In this document: in pieces, positions 7,050 to 9,656 of the stretch
Numbering within the stretch: position 1 is the first letter of the stretch
How the letters are laid out: every line of letters begins with the position of its first letter
Assembly: GCA_030605045.1 (NCBI GenBank)
Contig: JAUWBK010000027.1
Location: 1-9,656, forward strand
Reading direction: 5' to 3'
Length of the DNA: 9,656 bases
DNA from: Dehalococcoidia bacterium
GTDB lineage: Bacteria; Chloroflexota; Dehalococcoidia; Dehalococcoidales; RBG-16-60-22
The notes under the pieces: generated by a model
Told to the model about the DNA's origin: nothing
The model's database searches: none
Seen by the model: the letters and a program-made list of their open reading frames with translations, nothing else
Position numbers and translations under genes: made by a program

Positions 7050-8063
7050 ATGAAGAATAAGGACAAACCATTACTGGCAGTAACTCTTGGCGACATTACC
7101 GGAACAGGCCCGGAGATTGTGGTAAAAGTTTTGCGTGAAGGACCAAGAGATGACTGCCGCCTTTTGATTATTGGTGATGAGCAGGTTATGCGCTCCACTT
7201 TTGACATTTTGGGTGCTCGCTTTGATTTACCGGTTTTCCAGAGTATTGAGGACGCCGTTAAAAGTGATGCTCCGTTTGTGATGCTTGACACCGCCCAGGG
7301 TGGTCGGGAATTACTGGCTCTGGGGCACCCTCATCCCGAAGCCGGGCGGATGGCCGCCGAGGCTCTAGTCGGGGCGGCCAAGCTGGCGATGGACGGGCGG
7401 GTAGACGGGGTTGTCTATGCACCTTTGGTTAAGGAGACCCTGTATATTGAGGAGAGAAAATACAATGATGAGACGCAAATTTTGCGGGAGTTGCTCCGGG
7501 CTCCGGGGATTAAGTCGGTGGCTAAGATCGGGGAAATCTTCCGGGTTACCATTGCCGAGCATGTACCGCTGAAGAAAGTTCCTGACCTCATCACCTCGCA
7601 AAGCGTCTTGAGCGCCATCGAACTTTTGCAGGAGGCCCTGCTCTTCTACGGTCTGAAGTCTTCGCGCATTGCCGTTGCCGCCCTGAATCCCCATGCTGGA
7701 GAAGGTGGGCTGGTGGGGCGGGAGGAAATAGACCAAATTGCCCCCGCCATTCAGGAAGCCAGGGCAAAGGGTATTGATGTCTCAGGGCCAATCCCTGCCG
7801 ATACTGTTTATGTCCGCGCTTTTAAGGGTCAGTTTAACGGTGTGGTCAATATGTATCATGATCAGGCGAATATCGCGTTGAAGATGGCCGGCTTCGGTGA
7901 AATTGTTATTCTCTTTGTTCGCTCTCCGGTCATTATCACCACACCCAGCCACGGGCCGGCCTATGGTAAAGCGGGGAAGGGTACTGCTGACCACAATAAC
8001 ATGCGGGCGTCTATAGAAGTGGCGGCATTTCTAGCCCAGCGCAAGAAACCGCGTGGTAAGTAG
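7050..8063 (+). CDS. Divergent PdxA-family dehydrogenase paralogue
   Basis: A 337-residue PdxA-family protein, aligned without gaps to its neighbour over the C-terminal core. The N-terminal signature reads GDITGTGPEI (14-23). All three metal ligands of E. coli PdxA are kept: His171 (AEH), His215 (NPH) and His270 (YHDQ). Of the five substrate-contact residues, Thr142 and Lys278 remain, but the His of GHT is Glu141 (NDET), the Asn is Ile287 and the phosphate-side Arg is Ile296; VDHG also reads PSHG. The metal and NAD chemistry should therefore work on a different substrate, perhaps one without a terminal phosphate, or the protein may pair with the first paralogue, since PdxA active sites lie at the dimer interface. 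Both are inference. The ATG follows GGAAGGGAG (7031-7039). It ends 15 bases from the convergent VOC gene. Family is sure, reaction unknown. Confidence 0.88.
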   Translation: MKNKDKPLLAVTLGDITGTGPEIVVKVLREGPRDDCRLLIIGDEQVMRSTFDILGARFDLPVFQSIEDAVKSDAPFVMLDTAQGGRELLALGHPHPEAGRMAAEALVGAAKLAMDGRVDGVVYAPLVKETLYIEERKYNDETQILRELLRAPGIKSVAKIGEIFRVTIAEHVPLKKVPDLITSQSVLSAIELLQEALLFYGLKSSRIAVAALNPHAGEGGLVGREEIDQIAPAIQEARAKGIDVSGPIPADTVYVRAFKGQFNGVVNMYHDQANIALKMAGFGEIVILFVRSPVIITTPSHGPAYGKAGKGTADHNNMRASIEVAAFLAQRKKPRGK

Positions 8064-8078
8064 AAGTTTGCCCTCTGA

Positions 8079-8462
8079 TTAGCTCTCTTTTTGCTCGATA
8101 ATCTCGAAGAGTACATTGTCAGGAGCTTTGATGAAGGCCATCTTGACTCCAGGCCGGGGCTGAAAGGGCTCAACGACGAATTCCACTCCTTTAGACTTCA
8201 GCTCAGCGGCAAACTCTTCCATATTGTCCACCAGGAGGCCAAGGTGGTGTAGCCCAAACCGAAGCCCCTTCCAGGCATTATCCGCCCCGGTGCCGCTCGA
8301 GATTCGAATTGGTATCCCCCCGAGGTCCAGGTCGATCATTCTCCTGCCAGAACTCTCTATCTCTTTGATAAACCTGGCTCCCATAACTTGGGTGTAGAAC
8401 TCGACCGCTTTATCAGGGTCAGGACTGGTTATATGAGTATGTTCGTGCTTGCATGATGTCAT
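8079..8462 (-). CDS. VOC (glyoxalase/bleomycin-resistance fold) protein
   Basis: A 127-residue single-domain vicinal-oxygen-chelate protein with two beta-alpha-beta-beta-beta modules, about residues 5-57 and 70-124. Likely metal ligands are His10 in HTHITSPDP near the start, His72 or His73 in LHHLGLLVDN at the start of the second module, and Glu120 in VLFEIIEQ at its end. The family includes glyoxalase I, methylmalonyl-CoA epimerase and ring-cleaving dioxygenases, all metal enzymes; at this length an isomerase, epimerase or lyase is likelier than a two-module dioxygenase. The ATG is preceded by AGGAG. It converges with the sugar-acid cluster, 15 bases away, and has its own strong promoter, so it is not part of that operon. 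Its substrate is not readable from sequence. Confidence 0.88.
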   Translation of the reverse strand: MTSCKHEHTHITSPDPDKAVEFYTQVMGARFIKEIESSGRRMIDLDLGGIPIRISSGTGADNAWKGLRFGLHHLGLLVDNMEEFAAELKSKGVEFVVEPFQPRPGVKMAFIKAPDNVLFEIIEQKES

Positions 8463-8489
8463 TGCTTCCTCTCCTTTCTGCTTGCCTGT

Positions 8490-8518
8490 ATTGTAGGCAC
8501 ACCCTAACTGAATGTCAA
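8490..8518 (-). promoter_or_regulatory. Near-consensus promoter of the VOC gene
   Basis: On the minus strand a perfect TTGACA (8518-8513), a 17-base spacer and TACAAT (8495-8490, 5/6) form the best sigma-70-type promoter in the window. Transcription should start near 8483, leaving a leader of about 20 bases that carries the AGGAG ribosome site. Confidence 0.72.
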
Positions 8519-8574
8519 GGATTACCCGGTATCTCTTTTAAGGCTGAAATAAAGAGTTCCCAAATTCAGGCAGT

Positions 8575-8603
8575 TTGAATTCCAAGCTGGATAATAGTAT
8601 GTT
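8575..8603 (+). promoter_or_regulatory. Candidate promoter of the small hypothetical gene
   Basis: TTGAAT (8575-8580) and TATGTT (8598-8603), each 4/6 of consensus, are 17 bases apart. The start point would fall near 8610, about 30 bases before the ATG at 8640. It is divergent from the VOC promoter. Confidence 0.4.
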
Positions 8604-8639
8604 AATAACGGTAGCAAAGAAAAAGCAGGTTTAGGTAGT

Positions 8640-8906
8640 ATGGTAAACTGGCAGGTAACCGCGGCGACGATTTATTGCGATGCTGTTGATGATGAGGTAA
8701 CCCTGCTAGTCTATAAAGATGAGTCGGCAAAGTGTATCGGTTACCAGAAGTACGGTGAGCCCAGTAAGGAAGTAACTAAGCTCCTGGAGAAGAGAAGTAA
8801 ACAGTTAAAGCGACGGTTGGAGTGCGAGGGCCCAGAGTGTTACCGGGTAATTCAATACCGGGATAAGCTGTTTGCCGAGGAGGCCAGGGCAAGAAACTAT
8901 CGGTAA
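8640..8906 (+). CDS. Hypothetical protein, 88 residues
   Basis: I do not recognise this protein. It is small, soluble and highly charged, with no signal peptide or membrane segment. The first 35 residues look like beta strands (WQVTAATIYC, EVTLLVYKD). Residues 42-62 are a likely basic helix (KLLEKRSKQLKRRL), followed by CEGPEC (62-67), a C-x4-C pair, and a second charged helix to the end; other cysteines are at 13 and 32. The four cysteines could bind metal, but spacing matches no motif I know. The reading frame looks genuine: even amino-acid composition, intergenic placement, a plausible upstream promoter and no overlap with better genes. The ribosome site is weak (only AGGT-like stretches before the ATG). 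It converges on the thioesterase gene, with the two stop codons facing each other in one stem-loop. Confidence 0.7.
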   Translation: MVNWQVTAATIYCDAVDDEVTLLVYKDESAKCIGYQKYGEPSKEVTKLLEKRSKQLKRRLECEGPECYRVIQYRDKLFAEEARARNYR

Positions 8907-8929
8907 GAGAAGCGAAAGTCTCTCCTTAC
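8903..8929. terminator. Stem-loop over two convergent stop codons
   Basis: GTAAG-AGA (8903-8910) pairs with TCT-C-CTTAC (8921-8929): eight base pairs with one bulged C and a ten-base loop. The TAA of the hypothetical gene and the complement of the thioesterase TAA sit in opposite arms of the stem. Position suggests a shared bidirectional terminator, but there is no strong T tract on either side. Confidence 0.4.
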
Positions 8930-9351
8930 TCTTTAGTCACCGGAATCGTCGTGCCTGTTGCCTTGGCAATGAGCTTTCCCTCCTGGTTGGTCACCGTCAT
9001 CTCAGCGATACTAACCCGCCGGCCGCTTTTCACCACTCGTCCCTCGGCGATAAGCTCATCACCTACTTTGGCCGCAGCGATAAAGTGCATGTTGAATTGA
9101 GAAGCAATGCTGGGACGGCTAACCGAATTGACGGCGTAGGCAAAGGCTTGGTCGGCCACTGCCATTGCGATACCACCGAAGACCAGACCGTTAAAATTTT
9201 GGTATTCCGGGATTATTTTAATCGCCACCTTGGCGTAGCCTGGAGATAGCTCCAGCAATTGCATTTTAAGGAAAGAGGCAATCGGCTCTTTCTCGGCTCC
9301 AGCCCTCAGTTCTGCCAGAGCACCAGAGGCTTCGCTTCCCTGTCCTGACAT
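8926..9351 (-). CDS. PaaI-like hotdog-fold thioesterase
   Basis: A 141-residue hotdog-fold acyl-CoA thioesterase of the PaaI/4HBT type, which usually hydrolyses aryl- or acyl-CoA in the cytoplasm. The core strand-helix motif reads NGLVFGG then ADQAFAYAVNS (55-76), very close to E. coli PaaI; Asp67 matches its catalytic Asp. The His of the family HGG motif is replaced by Phe58. The end is typical, with strands through IAEMTV and ATGTTIPV. The ATG at 9351 is chosen because GGAGG lies eight bases upstream; in-frame starts at 9366 (ATG) and 9375 (GTG) lack a ribosome site and would add five and eight residues. It lies 32 bases downstream of the aminotransferase gene, so both are likely in one transcript. 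The substrate is unknown. Confidence 0.88.
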   Translation of the reverse strand: MSGQGSEASGALAELRAGAEKEPIASFLKMQLLELSPGYAKVAIKIIPEYQNFNGLVFGGIAMAVADQAFAYAVNSVSRPSIASQFNMHFIAAAKVGDELIAEGRVVKSGRRVSIAEMTVTNQEGKLIAKATGTTIPVTKE

Positions 9352-9383
9352 TTTTCCTGCCTCCATTTTAGACACTTTTGGTA

Positions 9384-9656
9384 CTAACCTAGTCCGAATT
9401 TTTGGGCGGCCTCGCGGAAACCAGCCAATGAACCTTCGAGTACCCTGTCCTCGACACAGTAGGCGATGCGGAAATATCCCGGTGTTCCGAAGCCGCGACC
9501 GGGTACCGTCAGTACCTTTAACTGCTGTAACTCCCGTACAAAAGCAACATCGTCTTCCAGCGGAGATTTGGGGAATATGTAGAAAGCCCCCTGTGGCTTT
9601 ACCAGCGAATATCCCATCTTGGTGAGGTGCTCATAGAGAAAATCTCTCTTCTGCTG
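9384..9656 (-). CDS. Class I aminotransferase, C-terminal part (runs off window)
   Basis: The last 90 residues of a PLP-dependent fold-type I aminotransferase of the aspartate aminotransferase family; the frame is open to the right edge, so the start and the PLP lysine are outside the window. Visible hallmarks are QKRDFLYEHL, KPQGAFYIFPK, the VLTVPGRGFG stretch and FRIAY, whose Arg is the conserved residue that binds the substrate alpha-carboxylate. These enzymes move an amino group between an amino acid and a 2-oxo acid. The amino-acid preference cannot be judged from this portion. It precedes the thioesterase gene by 32 bases on the same strand. Confidence 0.93.
   Translation of the reverse strand, partial: QQKRDFLYEHLTKMGYSLVKPQGAFYIFPKSPLEDDVAFVRELQQLKVLTVPGRGFGTPGYFRIAYCVEDRVLEGSLAGFREAAQKFGLG

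Noticed and set aside
8533..8556. CTCTTT/AAAGAG inverted repeat in the gap before the hypothetical gene
   Set aside because: Only six base pairs with a 12-base loop, no T tract, and between divergent genes where no terminator is expected.
8872..9249. 125-codon plus-strand frame over the thioesterase
   Set aside because: Antisense to conserved hotdog-fold motifs and starts inside the hypothetical gene without a ribosome site.

Overview
The window is ordinary bacterial chromosome: dense genes, Shine-Dalgarno sites of the AGGAGG type, sigma-70-like promoters, and ATG, GTG and TTG starts. No phage, IS, CRISPR, rRNA or tRNA signal was seen. Base composition is close to balanced. The mix of metabolic genes would fit an uncultured anaerobe, possibly Chloroflexota/Dehalococcoidia, but nothing here proves a taxon and that is a weak guess.

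Layout, left to right. (1) Minus strand, 60-2023: an HpcH/HpaI-type aldolase followed downstream by a D-isomer-specific 2-hydroxyacid dehydrogenase, probably co-transcribed. (2) 2024-2348: a divergent regulatory region with promoter-like sequences on both strands and a 13-bp palindrome. (3) Plus strand, 2349-3569: cinA, whose C-terminal deamidase domain looks degenerate. (4) Plus strand, 3666-8063: a catabolic cluster made of a threonine-dehydrogenase-like zinc dehydrogenase, a four-carbon sugar-acid kinase (former DUF1537) and two tandem PdxA-family dehydrogenases. The kinase gene overlaps the first PdxA gene by ATGA; the second PdxA gene has its own promoter-like sequence. (5) 8079-8462, minus: a small VOC/glyoxalase-fold protein with a near-consensus promoter. 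(6) 8640-8906, plus: an 88-residue protein I do not recognise. (7) 8926-9656, minus: a PaaI-like hotdog thioesterase downstream of the C-terminal part of a class I aminotransferase that runs off the right edge.

How the genes may work together: in the known D-threonate/D-erythronate route, a DUF1537-family kinase phosphorylates the four-carbon acid at C4 and a PdxA2-type enzyme oxidises and decarboxylates it to dihydroxyacetone phosphate. The kinase and the first PdxA paralogue carry all the hallmark motifs for this. The zinc dehydrogenase, the aldolase and the 2-hydroxyacid dehydrogenase would fit supply or side steps of sugar-acid metabolism, but that is inference from position. No transporter or regulator gene lies in the window.

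The most notable point is the second PdxA paralogue. It keeps all three metal-binding histidines, but three of the five residues that hold the phosphorylated substrate in E. coli PdxA are replaced (His to Glu, Asn to Ile, Arg to Ile). It should therefore act on a different, perhaps non-phosphorylated, substrate or serve as a partner subunit.
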